Shown: piece after piece, positions 51,876 to 63,965 of the stretch
Layout of the letters: each line of letters begins with the position of its first letter
How positions within the stretch are numbered: the first letter of the stretch is position 1
Source: Vitis vinifera
Taxonomy: Eukaryota; Streptophyta; Magnoliopsida; Vitales; Vitaceae
Length of the DNA stretch: 64,000 nucleotides
Reading direction: 5' to 3'
NCBI RefSeq assembly: GCF_030704535.1
Contig: NC_081810.1
Coordinates: forward strand, 8,318,501-8,382,500
Program-made: the position numbers and the translations under genes
The notes under the pieces: model-generated
What the model saw: the letters and a program-made list of their open reading frames with translations, nothing else
What the model was told of the DNA's origin: nothing
Database searches by the model: none

Positions 51876-53258
51876 TGTGGACCCCGCATTTCGATTGCTC
51901 GATGCGTTTCCCACTCGATGGCGAGCTCGATTTTTATTTTTAAAAAATTGATTTTTATTGATTATTTGAAAATGACTTGGAGTCGCCACTTATTTTTGTT
52001 TTATTTTTAAACGATAAACAAAATAAGAAAGAAAACCCTAAGTGTGACTCCTTATTTTGGAAAAGGTGATCTACGAAAAACCGGATCGGGTTCGGGGGTC
52101 AGGTTACTTATCGGGAAGGTACGGTAAAAACCGTAGCACCCCTCTAAGTCCCTAAGTCGGGTCTCTACTAATGAGGTGAAGCTAACATGGCAATGGATGA
52201 ATAAATCAATGAATACTCAGAGCAAAACATGCACATACGAGAGTCAGAAAATGCATATAGACTAATTAGAGTGGGAATGAGTGTGTACCTGTGCAGCGAG
52301 CCACTATGCGCTATCAAGAGAGAGGGTTAGTGCAAAATAAAGAGTATAAACATAACTCACATGTCACAAAATCGAGTACAAAATCATCAAAGGCACGCAT
52401 GGCACTTCACTCAAAATTCATTTTTATTTTAAAGAAAAATTATTTGATGTTGGGCCCCCATCAAAGCCCGTTTTATTTTGCATGAATTAATCCCATAAAT
52501 TCCATTATTCGGAATTACGGAATTAAATCCATGCTTATTTTAAAACATTTTAAAAAACAAAGAAAATTTGAAAATGGCTTGCCAGAAAGAAAAAGGCAGC
52601 CAAGTTTTATTAGAAAATAGGAGTTGGGATTATTTGAAAAGCTGAATTTGAGAGAATATTTACAAAATAGGATTTGGGGCAATTATCTTAAAAATTAAAA
52701 GAGGGGAATAGGAGATAGCACATTCCTCAAAGGTAAGCCATGCATTGACATACAAGTGAATAGGTGATGAGGGAAAACCGAGTAAGAATGCAATCTGGAG
52801 TGCCACTACATCTGCTCCGTCAACAACTCATCTTCAAATGAATCACATGATCTTGCTATATGGGCTGGCCATCCATGTACTGCACCATCAACTGATCGAA
52901 ATAATTCCCAAACATCCCTTGAACACTTCTCTACAGGCTGCATACATCTTCTAAAAGATATCCCTGTGGAGTCCTTCAAATCTTTATTACCCGAATGCTG
53001 AGGAGAGCAGAAAATCCTCATTGAAGCAAAGCTAGCAATCCCCGCATTCTTTACAATCTGTGCATCCTCATCAAAAAGAGTCTCAAGCCTAAAGAGACAT
53101 ATTGATATCCCCAGCAATGATGATGGAACTCTGACCATTTGACTGAAGCATCTCTTCAGCAGGACATGTGGTGCAGCAAGTACATTACCAAGATGCTTGA
53201 GATGACCCCTCCATCAGAAGTCAATTTCTTATACGTGTCTTTGCCTGCTGGCCAGAAT

Positions 53259-53864
53259 CTGATCATGCTCAGATGCTAAATCAATCCCCCATTCCACTTT
53301 ATTCTCAAATTTCTTATCTTTCTTGACTGCTTCCTCCAGAAGTTTGATTGCCTCTGCATATGAAATTCGCTCAAAGGGCATTGATGCAACCATTCTTATA
53401 TGATCAATGGAGCCTTTATCAAAATTTTTAGCCATGAATTCCATATCATCAATGCAATTGTCAGGTAACCACTGGCAAAGAAATTTCACATAGGCCTCCG
53501 CACAATTCATATCATCCTTAAGATCTGCAAATGCTATTTCAGGCTCCACCATCCAGAATTCTGCCAAATGCCTTGATGTGTGAGAGTGTTCAGCTCGGAA
53601 AGTTGGCCCAAATGTATAAACACTGCCAATAGCACATGCATAAGTCTCAACTAGCAGTTGGCCAGAAACAGTCAAAAATGCTTGACGGGCAAAGAAATCC
53701 TGGGAATAATCAATCTTCCCATCTTTTTTAGGGATACCAGGCTTAAGCTTAGATCGCTCTTCCAGCCTTGAGAGATTCTCCTTAGCCTTGTTAAGTTCAG
53801 CCACAGATGCGGTGATTTCCCCCTTACTTGCTTTAGCAGATTTTAGTTGGGCAACAGCCTCTCC
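53259..53864 (-). pseudogene. Captured fragment of cytosolic asparaginyl-tRNA synthetase
   Basis: About 202 codons open without interruption. They read [20 protein letters not shown], then [60 protein letters not shown] and [13 protein letters not shown]: the class II core of plant AsnRS, including motif 2 (FRAE). It lacks the anticodon-binding N-terminus and the motif 3 C-terminus, so it cannot be a working enzyme. Plant AsnRS genes contain introns; none is visible here, which suggests capture from an RNA copy. The frame extends upstream to 53957 with residues not belonging to AsnRS and downstream to 53229 with nine foreign residues. Confidence 0.85.
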
Positions 53865-54226
53865 TTGCATCAAAAGTCCCACAGCTCTTAAAAGGCGTTG
53901 AGAGCATAAAGCAGGCTGACCGAAACCCAGCTCGCGGCTACAAAGACGAGACCCCATGCACGAGGATTAGACATGCTCTAGCAAGGTATTTTACACCGAG
54001 ATTTGCATATTACAGATGTTACAACCAGCAACTTTGGAGTGAGAAACTTCTCCCCTGCCCAGGTTGCGGATCCCTTAAGCAAATGCTTCAAGTGGCACTG
54101 ACGTGATTTATCTCTTGGGTCAAATCTATGCAGGTTTACAGATGACCTATGATTGCCATCTGGAGGGGTTTCATGATGGAAATAACCACGTAACTGCTGT
54201 GTGGAATAAGATAAGAGTCTTAGGAC

Positions 54227-54652
54227 CTAAGGATGCATTTGGATGGAAAGAAGAAACTCAGCCACAAAGCAGCCTGCAGACCACATATCACTAGCAGTTG
54301 TATATTCTGTAGCCCTAAAGATCATTTCTGGAGCTCTATGATACCTTGAGCAAATATATGACTTGTTTGGTTCACCTGGCGCCACCTTCTTTGAGCTTCC
54401 AAAATCACATATATGCAGTTGATGAGTGTGGAGATTGACCCATAAATTTTGAAGCTTGATATCACAATGACAGACCCCAATAGCACTGTGCATGCAGTTA
54501 AGTGCATGACAGATCTGGTATGCATACAATTGCACTTATATAATGGGCACATGCTGGTCCTTCCTGCTGTGATGTCTTGAAACTTGGTATGCAGTTTCAA
54601 AGACGCCTTCAAGAGCAAGATTTAGGTACACTGCATCTCTTTCATTTCGATT
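54227..54652 (-). pseudogene. Captured fragment of a GSK3/shaggy-like protein kinase
   Basis: One continuous minus-strand frame broken by a single TAA at 54536-54538, where the family has Tyr. It reads [92 protein letters not shown] and ends in [14 protein letters not shown] and the activation-loop Tyr are present, but the catalytic HRD is HCD and the N- and C-lobes are cut. Plant shaggy-like kinase genes have several introns over this span; here there are none. Non-functional relic inside the LTR block. Confidence 0.85.
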
Positions 54653-54659
54653 TTCAGTC

Positions 54660-54900
54660 ACATCCTCAACAATTGCTCGTCTGAACATCAACATTACACG
54701 GAAGAACAATAGCAAACTCAGGCTGTGGCATATTGCTTCCATAATGTTTATTTCCATTGGCAATGTTTACTGGAATTCCAGTGGATTCTTGGACTTCAAC
54801 TAGCTGTTGGAGTTCTTGGGCCTTTGGAATTACATGATCCTTCATGTATGCCCAATCAGGCATCTTCCACATGACGAATCCCACTCTGCAAATCTATAGT
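54660..54900 (-). pseudogene. Unidentified captured coding fragment
   Basis: Minus-strand frame reading GFVMWKMPDWAYMKDHVIPK, AQELQQLVEVQESTGIPVNI and QPEFAIVLPCNVD. It looks like genuine, well-conserved protein sequence, but I cannot place the family. It lies between the kinase and the GT90 fragments in the same orientation. Confidence 0.4.
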
Positions 54901-55049
54901 ACCCTGTTGAGCTGGAGGTACCAATGAGATTACTATAAAATGGCCTATTTAATTCCTTGGCAGATTCCATAGCAATCAGATTTAATCCCTGGGTCTTTGG
55001 CATGTTCAGAAAAGTGGAAGACAACATGATAGCAAATTTCCTCATCAGG

Positions 55050-55345
55050 CTCAACTCCTTCCAGATAGCCTTCCATAGCTTCATCAGGCACAGTGGGCTT
55101 GAACTTCAACAGCTTAGCATATTCGTTTAAAAGATGAAACATGTAGGCATACACGTTGTCCATCTTCAAGTCCTCTTAGATAAAATCACTGGCTGCCTTC
55201 CCCATGGACTGCGCCTTCTGCTTATGGAGGTTGCCATAGTCAACAGCAAACTTAATTGACTTGCACTCGTCATCCTCCTTTATGGACATTACCGGAACTA
55301 AATGTTCCTTGTCTCCATTTTCACCTCTGTCGGTTGGCTTGTAGT
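55050..55345 (-). pseudogene. Captured fragment of a GT90 (rumi/DUF821-like) O-glucosyltransferase
   Basis: Reads KEDDECKSIKFAVDYGNLHK, QKAQSMGKAASDFI, a stop (TAA in place of the expected Gln), then EDLKMDNVYAYMFHLLNEYA and KLLKFKPTVPDEAMEG. This is the C-terminal end of plant GT90 proteins (KAQ-IGKAASDFIQE-LKMD-VYDYMFHLLNEYAKLL). The frame is continuous apart from that stop and has no intron. Downstream residues up to about 54945 are unrelated. Confidence 0.8.
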
Positions 55346-55399
55346 GATTTGACTCTTCAGCAGATCTCACGTTCACAATAATCTCAAGAAATCATTTGA

Positions 55400-56900
55400 G
55401 AGTTGTCGGGCAGAAGCAACAAAGCATTTCAGGCTAAGTTGCCATTCTTTCCTTGCAAACCAAGAAGAATTTATTACCATCCTGATAGCCTTGCCGAGGT
55501 AACCAGTCATGATGAAGAAAGATAAGTGCATATGCAAGAGAGTAGGAATAAGGCATTGCAACTTGAGAGTATTTTGGGGGATCAAGTTGCTCCATTGTAG
55601 TACGCATTTGGTTTGCGGGAGTGTGAGTGCAGCACCAAAGCCTAGACAAGAGGAAAACACTTGGGACGTGAACAAGCTTGATGCTGCTACTGATGATGAT
55701 GTCGCTGCCGCTATTGCTCTTTGGTTGAATTTGCAAAGTCCCTGGATTCCCTTCATGGAAGCGTGTGCAGCTGTGACAAACTAACCGAAGTAACGTCGAA
55801 GGAAACCCATTATGCCTATACTCGTCAACACTGATGCTGGATATCAAGATAACGTCGAGCGAAGACAACGGGCCTCACTTGTTGTAATCCATAGGTGATT
55901 CAAAAGTCAAATTCCATGCACAAACGGGAAGGCAACAAGACGTGTTTGCCTATGATACTAGCCTCAGAAACCATGCCATTGACATCATTGTGCTCGTTAC
56001 TGCTGATGAGAAAGCCACAGAACCACTAAATGGATCAGGTTTCTGCTTGAAATGTCCATTTCCACATGACAGAATTGAAGCCATTGTCTAGGAATTTGAA
56101 GAGCGCATGCCTCAAGAGGAAACATGTTTTAACTCATTGCTGGCACCGTCTGAGGGACACCTGGCAATTCTCCTAGGACAACGGCACCTGGCAGCAATGC
56201 AACGACAGATGGTGCCACGTCAAAACCGCTGGTTAATAATTCCATCAACACCAGCACTCCAAGCTCTGCTCAACACTACTGCAATATCAGACCCGTGGCA
56301 CTGCTTGCCATTGTAGATTCCCTTGAACATGCTATCTGTTAGACTTTCTGGCAAATCATGTAGTGGGATCCTAGGGAATAGGAGTCACCACTTCACTTTC
56401 TGTCAGGTTGAACGCTTACTTAATGACTAAGACAGAGAGGGCTTTTCACAATCACTTGCACTGTTCTTCAGAATTCACTTGGCTACAGTGCTGCAATCAA
56501 CAGGAAGGTGAGCTCCCTCTGTACAATTCCATTAAAAGTTACATGAGCGTGGCAGGAAACATCACAGCTTCCACCACTAACAACAAAAAAACAACTTCAT
56601 AATCACAGCCTGGAGCAGGACAACATTTGGCATCCCTATCGTCTTCAATATAGTGTTGGAATCTTTCCATCAGTTATAGGACTTCCCAGCCGTCCATACA
56701 TAGTACTCTACATTGCTGCTAGATTCTCCATGCACGAGAATTCCAGCTTTAAGACGAGCATGTTCACTTAAAATATCCACAGTTTCAATAAAGTCAACAC
56801 CCCTGTCCCATCATCCAAACCTTGATTTCTTTCTAAAGGAGTATCTTCTTTAGCTTCATTCTCTGATCTACTTTCAGGTATCAAATCTGGATTACATGAA
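55400..56900. other. Remaining middle of the LTR block; probable further gene fragments
   Basis: Short open stretches on the minus strand (e.g. QVAMPYSYSLAYALIFLHHD near 55550; LRAG/VHGES-like residues near 56700) look protein-derived, but I cannot name them. No introns, termini or RNA genes recognised. Confidence 0.35.
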
Positions 56901-58720
56901 AGTCTGCGGCATGACCTTCCTCTTATTCTTCTTCTTCGCTAGCAAGCTTTTTCTCCCTAGCTAGCTTTACTCTCAGATCCTTCTCATAGAGCTCTCAGAA
57001 CCCCTCTTAGACCAGTTGGAGAACATCCTTTTTCTGCTCATTTACCTTCTCAAAAATACCTGCAACTCTCTCTCAAGTATTCTTTTTCTCTCCAAGCTAC
57101 TTCCTCTTCTCAAAAACATCATTCCCTACTCTCTCTGTTCTCTCTGTCTCTCTTCGGCTTGTTTGCTTCTTCAACCAGAACAACCTCTACAAAATATCTC
57201 TCAAAACCCAATATGTTCCTTTCAACCATAATAGATCTCTGTGGGAGTGTGCAACCAGACCTGGATATACCCTTTCAAAGCCATTGCATTGAGCAAGGCA
57301 TAGAAACAAATAGTGGCCACAACAAAGAAGAATCCATAGAAAATAGAACACAAAAGAAAATGAGTAAAGGGGATCTTCAGAGGCTTCACTTCATGGGTCA
57401 TCAGTGAGCCCTCTGATCAGGTGAGAAAGACCATCTCAAATGCAACTATGAGCATTTTCACAATAGGAGCAAAACATACTAAGATTAACAGTGGTAAACA
57501 TGTAGGCATGACTATGTTTCAACAAGCAATAAGTGGCCTTCATTATCCACCCCAAGCAAATCAATAAACACTCAAACATCAGTAGGAATCATAGAGGAGT
57601 AATAAGAATCCAGATCAAATAATAAATCAATTGCATTCATACCTGAAAGAACCCTTTTCCAGTAAGGCTCTGTTTAGCTATCGATGCCTTCAATCCTCCT
57701 CCAATGTCAACAAAACCAACCAGCTTACCCTTCTGAACAGCACCCCCTCCTCCTGCAGCTCCAATGAACCCCTCCGAAGCTCCCCCCAAAAAACTCTCAG
57801 ACCCTCCTCTCAAGCCCTCACACCTCTCTCTCATAGTTTGCTGCTCCTGAACAGAAACGCACCCCTCTCTCCTGCAGCTCCCTGCCCCAAGCTCACCAAA
57901 AAGCTCTCCAGAATTTTTCTTACCGTCGTCAATGGGATCCCCCCCTTCCTTTGCTGCAGCTGTCTGCTAAAAGTTTCCTCAACGGCCAGACGACACCACC
58001 TGCAGGAGACGTCCCCCTCTCACAGCAACGTCCCTCCTCTACATATCCTCTCCAGCTTGCACTAACGGCTAGCAGATTTTCTCAGAATCACCTTTACAGG
58101 TGTCAACCCCTGATTGCTCCTCCAACTCCACTATTGTGATTCTCTAGCAGCTAGTCAAAATGTGACACGTGGCTTCCCCCAGATGGTGACACCTGGCTAA
58201 AAGCAAGCTGCAGAAAATGAGCCCCAAATGGGGGTCTACAAATATGCCCATCTTCGGTAGAGTTCACGAGTGTAAAGAATATGAACACTGAAGTGAAAGG
58301 TAAGTGTGAATAGTAAGTGGAATGAAGTGAACTCTACCGAAGAATCAAGGAGACCCCCATAGGGACACTAGTGAAACGCAAACTCACTCAAGCTAACAAA
58401 CGAAAACAAAGGCTCTAATCCTAAAAGAGAAGGATGCGTCAAAATGCCTTTGAAGCCACACTAAGGATCCAAGCTCCCTCTAAAACGTCTCCAAAAGTGA
58501 CCCGAAGATCGATGTCAAAGGTAAGTAACGGTCGAACCACCCTGGAGTACGAACAAGACTGCGTCTAAAGGAGACTGCCCTATGTGGACTACGAGATGAA
58601 TAGGCGATAAGCACAGGGTAACGAGGTGAGGAGAGTGAGAATAAGTGCAAATCCATGAAGGTGAGACATGCAATGCCAGAGAATATGAACGCTAGGAGCT
58701 GTGACTCTGCATGACAAGAC

Positions 58721-58914
58721 TGACTCTAAACGCTAAACTAGAAAATAAGAAAATAAAGCTCTGGAAGCCAAACCAAAAAGCTAACTTTAAATGCTAAACT
58801 GAGAAAATAATAGCTCTAGAAGCCAAACCAAAAAAGCTAACTCTAAACGCTAAACTAAGAAAATAAAAGCTCTGGAAGCCAAACCAAAAAAACTAACTCT
58901 AAATGCTAAACTAG
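58721..58914. repeat. Tandem repeat, 55-61 bp, four units
   Basis: Units begin ACTCTAAACGCTAAACT-like at 58723, 58784, 58840 and 58895 and share GAAAATAA, AGCTCTGGAAGCCAAACC and AAAAAGCTA. Spacing 61, 56 and 55 bp; differences are mostly small indels in A-runs. Confidence 0.9.
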
Positions 58915-59640
58915 AAGGCCCATAGGTGAAGACCTACAGTGGTGACACAATAAAAATGCCCATAGATGTCAATCTATGGTGGTGAAAATCTCGAAAGCCC
59001 AAGGATGAAAATCCATGGTGGTGATAACTGAAAGCCCAAGGATGAAAATCCATGGTGGTGATAACTGAAAGCCCATAGATGAAAATCTATGGTGGTGATA
59101 GCTGAAAGCCCATAGATGAAAATCTATGGTGGTGATAACTGAAAGCCCAAGGATGAAAATCCATGGTGGTGATAATCTCAAACGCCCAAAGATGAAAATC
59201 CATGGTGGTGATAATCTCAAAAGCCCAAGGATGAAAATCCATGGTGGTGATAATCTCAAACGCCCACAGATAAAATTCCATGGTGGTGATAACTGAAAGC
59301 CCAAGGATGAAAATCCATGGTGGTGATAATTGAAAGCCCAAGGATGAAAATCCATGGTGGTGATAACTGAAATAAATGCTCATAGATGAAAATCTGAAAG
59401 CCCAAGGATGAAAATCCATGGTGGTGAAATAACTGAAATAGATGCTCATAGATGAAAATCTATGATGGTGAAAAACTGATCAAAGCCCATAGATGAAAAT
59501 CCATGGTGGTGAATCCGAAAGCCCAAGGATGAAAATCCATAGTGGTGAAATAACTGAAATGCCCATAGATGAAAATCTATGGTGGTGATAATCTGAAATG
59601 CCCATAGATGAAAATCTATGGTGGTGAATCTGAAACAAAG
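58915..59640. repeat. Minisatellite of about 18-19 hairpin-forming units (~37 bp)
   Basis: Repeats of two main types: CCATAGATGAAAATCTATGG and CCAAGGATGAAAATCCATGG, each followed by TGGTGA and a variable AAC/ATC-type spacer. Each core is an inverted repeat around GAAA: eight paired bases in the first type, seven of eight in the second. Unit length varies from 27 to about 43 bp. Confidence 0.95.
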
Positions 59641-61400
59641 GGGGATGCCCTAAACAAACTGATGGAAAGGAGATGCCCTAAACAAGGTGACCATAGGGGA
59701 TAACTCATAAAGATCAGCAAATGGGTCTGACGACCATGAAATCAACACGAGACACGGTAAACCCAAAGAGAGGGGGTATACCCCAGTAGAAAAGCGCCAA
59801 AGGGGTATGCCCCAGTATAACGACTCACAAAGATCAAGAAGTGGATCAAGTGATGAGAAAAATCGCAAAAGATCTGGTGGACCCAAGGATGGGGGTATGC
59901 CCCAATGTGACGACCCATAAAGATCAAGCAATAGAATGAGCAGTGAGAAAATCTGCAGAAGATCCGATGAACTCAAGGATGGGTGTATGCCCCAGTGTAA
60001 GATAGTAACCAGCGTCAAACACAGAATGTCACCATACAAGACACTCTAGGATATGCTCAATGATGATGCAATGAAAAAGATACACATAGCCTCGATGAAC
60101 AAATGCTAAAACAAGACCAAACATCATCAAAACTATGCTGACAAAGCAAAACCAAAATAATGGATCAAATAGATGCTGACCAAGACTCTAAGCCTGAAAT
60201 GCAAGCATATCAAGACACGACGTGTCGACTATCAATCATGAGAATATCATCACAAATACATCAACAATCTAACAGGCCCTACCATCACGGAAGATGTTGA
60301 ACCTAATGTTCAAAGGCATGTGAAAACTCAACCAGAAAGCTCGAGACTAGTCTGTATCTTCCTCTGATAAAGAGAAATGGGATAAGGTCATGTAAGACGA
60401 TGAAATATGTGGGCACAAAAGATGTAAGGCTCTGATAAGATGAGTGCAGGTATAATAGTGTCCAATGTAGGATGGATGGGAGTGTAACAAAGATAAGTGA
60501 ATATCCGAATCAAACTAGGTACGCTGAGAAGACTGAGCCCAGGGTGTCAATGACTCTATGATCCATCGAAAACAACAATCATAAACACGAAATGGAGTCT
60601 CAATGTCGAAATCGGCAAGGTGGCTATGCCCCAGTGTGAATGCATCATCTCAGAATGGGTAAGCTCTCAATGCAGAATGATCATCTGGAAAGTAAGTATC
60701 CGGCATAAACTGTCATCTCACAAAATCATCATCAATGAGTGGGCTATGCCCCAGTGTAAGCATCTCCAAATCAAACGTCGATGAGAGGAGTGCAACCAAT
60801 CATACATCATCTGATCAAAATGAACCTCTGCTCCTCAAAGTCATCGTGGTAATGTGAAGAGAGTATCTGACCTCCTCTAAAGAAAAAGCATGTCCCAATG
60901 TGACCTGGTGTCTCTAAGATCAACCTCCAATGAAAGGGTTATGCCCCAGTATAGGGCAAACCCTGAAATGACTAAACTCCGCTGCATGTTCTCATAAGTG
61001 CCCGTGCCCGTGTCCTGATCCAATCATCTCAAAAATATGTCAATAATGATGAGAAGGCTATGCTCCTGTGATCACATCAAAGAAATCACCCAATCATATC
61101 TCGTACTCCAATGTGAAATGAATCTAATCACCTCCAAGGAACAACTATGCCAAAAAACTATCATCGACCGAAAGGGGTATGCCCCTGTGTAAAGTACACC
61201 ATATGAAATACGCCAATCATGTCTCATGCTCCAATGTGAAAAAGGACATCTGATATCCTCTGAGGAATGGACATGGCTCAAAAAAAATCCGTCATCGACT
61301 GAGAAGAGTATGCCTCGACATAATGGTCATCCGATAGAAAAACTTTCTGAGATGGCTATGCCCCAGTGTAGGGTCATACCATAACTCCTGGTCCATCACA
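59641..61400. repeat. Degenerate ~120-bp repeats with core TATGCCCCAGTGTA
   Basis: The core recurs, with variants, at about 59777, 59803, 59895, 59985, 60624, 60744, 60938, 61056, 61176, 61309 and 61355. Several intervals are close to 120 bp (60624-60744, 60938-61056, 61056-61176). Between 59700 and 60000 it alternates with CATAAAGATCA segments. Similarity outside the core is low, so this is an old array. Confidence 0.75.
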
Positions 61401-63575
61401 ATCAAAACGCTCTCGAATCAATCCCAAGTATCGCTCACATAAGAGCTATCAAACACAATGTGTGATGTCATGGCCTCAGGGTGGTCTTAAGACTCAGGAC
61501 GTAACGAAGGCTAGGGTGATAGAAATGAAGGGAAACTAGGACCAAATACCCAATGATCAAAACCCGTGCCCTCATGTATAAAATGCAACATGTATAGAAA
61601 ATAACGTGAGCCATGGACCTGAAGATGCCTACTGTGAACATGGTAACGACGATGATGCAATGAAGAAAAACCAAACTGATGACGAGATGTATAATGATGG
61701 TGTGAAGAGAGTATCAAACCCGAGATGGGTCACTGTAAGAAAAGAATAAGAGGTGAAGTGAGAATGATGAATCAGAAACGAAAACGAGGATGATGATAAT
61801 GGAACAAATAACACCAAGAGGAGTAATGATCAATCTCAGATCAGACATGGAGTGAAGTCACATCAACTATGAACGTAATGATGGAATGGACAATGACCCA
61901 GAGCTCCTAAGAGAAGGTCACTCATCTCGCTCACAAAATGTACGACAAAAATGAATACAAAGAATGAAAGGTCCCGAGGAGCTCACATACGAACTCCCAT
62001 CAATGGACATATCCAACAAAGCGACTCTCGAACACTAATATACACATACTCAATGATAGAGAATAATACACACATGTGCCTTTTTTTTTTTTTTTTTTTC
62101 ATTTTTTTTTTCAATTTTTTTTTTTTTTTACATATATACAAATATACATGCTCTGAACGCAAACCAAGAAAGACCCAAAGAAGGGATCAAAAATGAATAA
62201 ACATGCTCTCAAATATCAATATATCACAAACTCTCTCTAATGATGTGACCCTCTCAAGCCAAGGATCCCTGGATCAACGTCCGTAGGATAGATAGTGGAA
62301 AATGACATGACTACCCTCCATGTAATGAACTGAGGATGATCACCACTCGGGGTGGGAGAAGATGAAGCGGAACAAACGATAGATATAATAAAGAAGAGGA
62401 TGAAGAACCAACGAGATGTGACGAAATGCAATGACGCAATGATAGGAAAAGATAATGAGAAAGATCTGCCCCTCGGTCCAAGGCTCATGAAACTCCTAAA
62501 CAATGCATGCATACACTGAAGGGCCCCTATCCCGATGTAGAAGGTGAGCAAGGCTATAAGAAATAAAAGGCTATGATGCTCATGCTAGGCTCAAAGGGCT
62601 AGCAATGGACTAGATGTCAATAAAGGTAATAGGGTGTGAGCTAACCAAAATGAAGGCCACCCATCCTACGACCACGGTCTCAGACATCGTGCTATCAAGC
62701 CTTCAAATGATCAATACTAGAGATCGATGTCCATCTGATATAACCACGTCAACCCTCTAGAATCATGCACCAACCGTACTCCAAATGCTCCATAATAATC
62801 TCAAAGATGATCCTCTCAAAGCAAAGTGAACGGTGATCTCATCAGGCAAGACTGCCCATCACAAGCCAACCCTCATCATACAAGATCAATCTCTATACTC
62901 ACGGCAAAATAAGTGATAGTCACATCAAGCAATCGACCAATCCACTCATCGTAAGCCATCCAAAGGTCATAAGCTAACCCTCGCCATGCGAGATCAACCC
63001 TGGGCTCAAACTCCTCACACTCTACCTGGTCGGATCAGAAAGGGGATGTGTAAAGCTAGAAAAAAAACCGAGGATGGAAAGGTCATACAATGGTTTGAAT
63101 GGTGATGTTGTGCAAAGCTCACAATGGATGGATGTAGGTCAAAACAAGAGTCAAGGTGCGGGAAGTGAGCAAGGTATGACTCTGATCATAAGAAGATGTG
63201 TCACAGTCTCAAACTCCCTAGGTCAAATCTCTGATCCTAAGCTAATAGGCTCAATATCTCCCATGATAGGTCAAGCCTCAAGACCACAATGTGCAAGTGA
63301 AAAGACGCCTCAAGTCAAAAGTATAGCACATCATAAAACACAAGCATACGTCCATAAAGGAAAATGCATACACTGGGATAATCCGATGAGTACATGATGC
63401 AAAAGAAGGATAACAAAGACAATAGTCAAGAAACGAGTTATAGTCTCTAAAAGTCAAAAACAAAACAAGACTAAACAAACAAAAACAAAAACAGTGACTG
63501 GTCCTGTCATCACATCTCTGGCCATAGAAAGAACAAAAACTGAGCACCACTGTACCAAGGTAAGCCAATCATGAG

Positions 63576-63965
63576 TCAATCGCCCAAATCAATAAGATCA
63601 GGGACTGCTGGTAAAGGGAAGTCTGCATGCATGGCCTGAGCTGAGGTAGAAATAGGAAACATATCGGACTGAGGATGCCCAAACGTCCCAGAATCAACAA
63701 TGTCCTGTATGGCATGTCGTAGAGCAATGCAACGATCAGTGTGATGTCCTACTGACTGATGGTACATACAATATAAATCAAGTCGAAACTGTGGAGGCAC
63801 AGGATCTGGAAGTGCCCTAGGAGCCAAAAGTCTCATGGCCTGGAACGTCTCAAAAACTCTGCTCAGGGGTGCGCTCAAATCTGAAAAGCGTCTCTGACAT
63901 CGTCGACGAGGGCAAAGTCGCTCCTGAGGAACTGTAACGACCGGAGGGCCCCGAAGCCGGGATGG
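63576..63965 (-). pseudogene. Gag fragment of the gypsy-like element (right window edge)
   Basis: Minus-strand frame reading RVFETFQAMRLLAPRALPDP, VPPQFRLDLYCMYHQSVGHH, TDRCIALRHAIQDIVDSG and ending with a stop at 63576. The Cys-x2-His...Gly-His-x4-Cys knuckle and the LRHAIQDLIDSG context are typical of gag in plant gypsy elements of the TAT/Ogre type. An in-frame TGA lies upstream near 63970, so the start is lost or the copy is degraded. Orientation shows the element reads right to left, with its 5' LTR beyond position 64000. Confidence 0.75.

Larger units (their letters stand above)
51876..58240 (-). mobile_element. Very large (6.4 kb) LTR of a TAT/Ogre-like gypsy element, carrying host gene fragments
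   Basis: Termini on the minus strand are TGTAGACCCC at 58240 and GGGGTCCACA at 51876, inverted to each other with one mismatch, as LTR ends should be. The 3' kilobase (51876-52750) has the GAGTCGCCACTTATTTTTGT, GACTCCTTATTTTGGAAAAG and GGGTTCGGGGGTCAGGTTAC order I associate with plant gypsy LTRs. The outer part (56900-58240) is CT-rich leader/U3-like DNA. Between them is a stretch of intronless host-like coding fragments. A gag fragment and tandem arrays lie beyond 58240 on the same strand, so this would be the 3' LTR. The partner LTR is outside the window, so the LTR nature of the whole block is inference. Confidence 0.6.
58241..63570 (-). mobile_element. Internal non-coding part of the large gypsy-like element
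   Basis: About 5.3 kb between the inferred 3' LTR and gag that carries no reverse transcriptase, RNase H or integrase frame. It is built largely of tandem repeats (listed separately), with T-runs at 62081-62130. Long non-coding tandem-repeat regions next to the 3' LTR are known in the TAT/Ogre lineage; the absence of pol suggests a non-autonomous (LARD-like) derivative or large deletion. Confidence 0.55.

Noticed and set aside
51876..58240. Helitron as explanation for the multi-gene fragment block
   Set aside because: I could not find a convincing 5' TC and 3' hairpin-CTRR pair, and the fragments lack introns, which argues against direct DNA capture. Not excluded; listed as a check.
58969..59449. 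Overlapping minus-strand frames of 120-128 codons with repeated FHPWAF/ITTMDF residues
   Set aside because: They arise because the minisatellite lacks stops in some frames; unit lengths are not multiples of three, frames drift, and there is no protein-family resemblance.
58915..59640. CRISPR-like array (regular palindromic repeats)
   Set aside because: Plant nuclear DNA, no spacers of constant size, the variable parts are degenerate repeat sequence, and no cas genes are present.
59650..60039. 129-codon minus-strand frame
   Set aside because: Falls in the degenerate 120-bp repeat array; composition is repeat-like and no homology is recognised.
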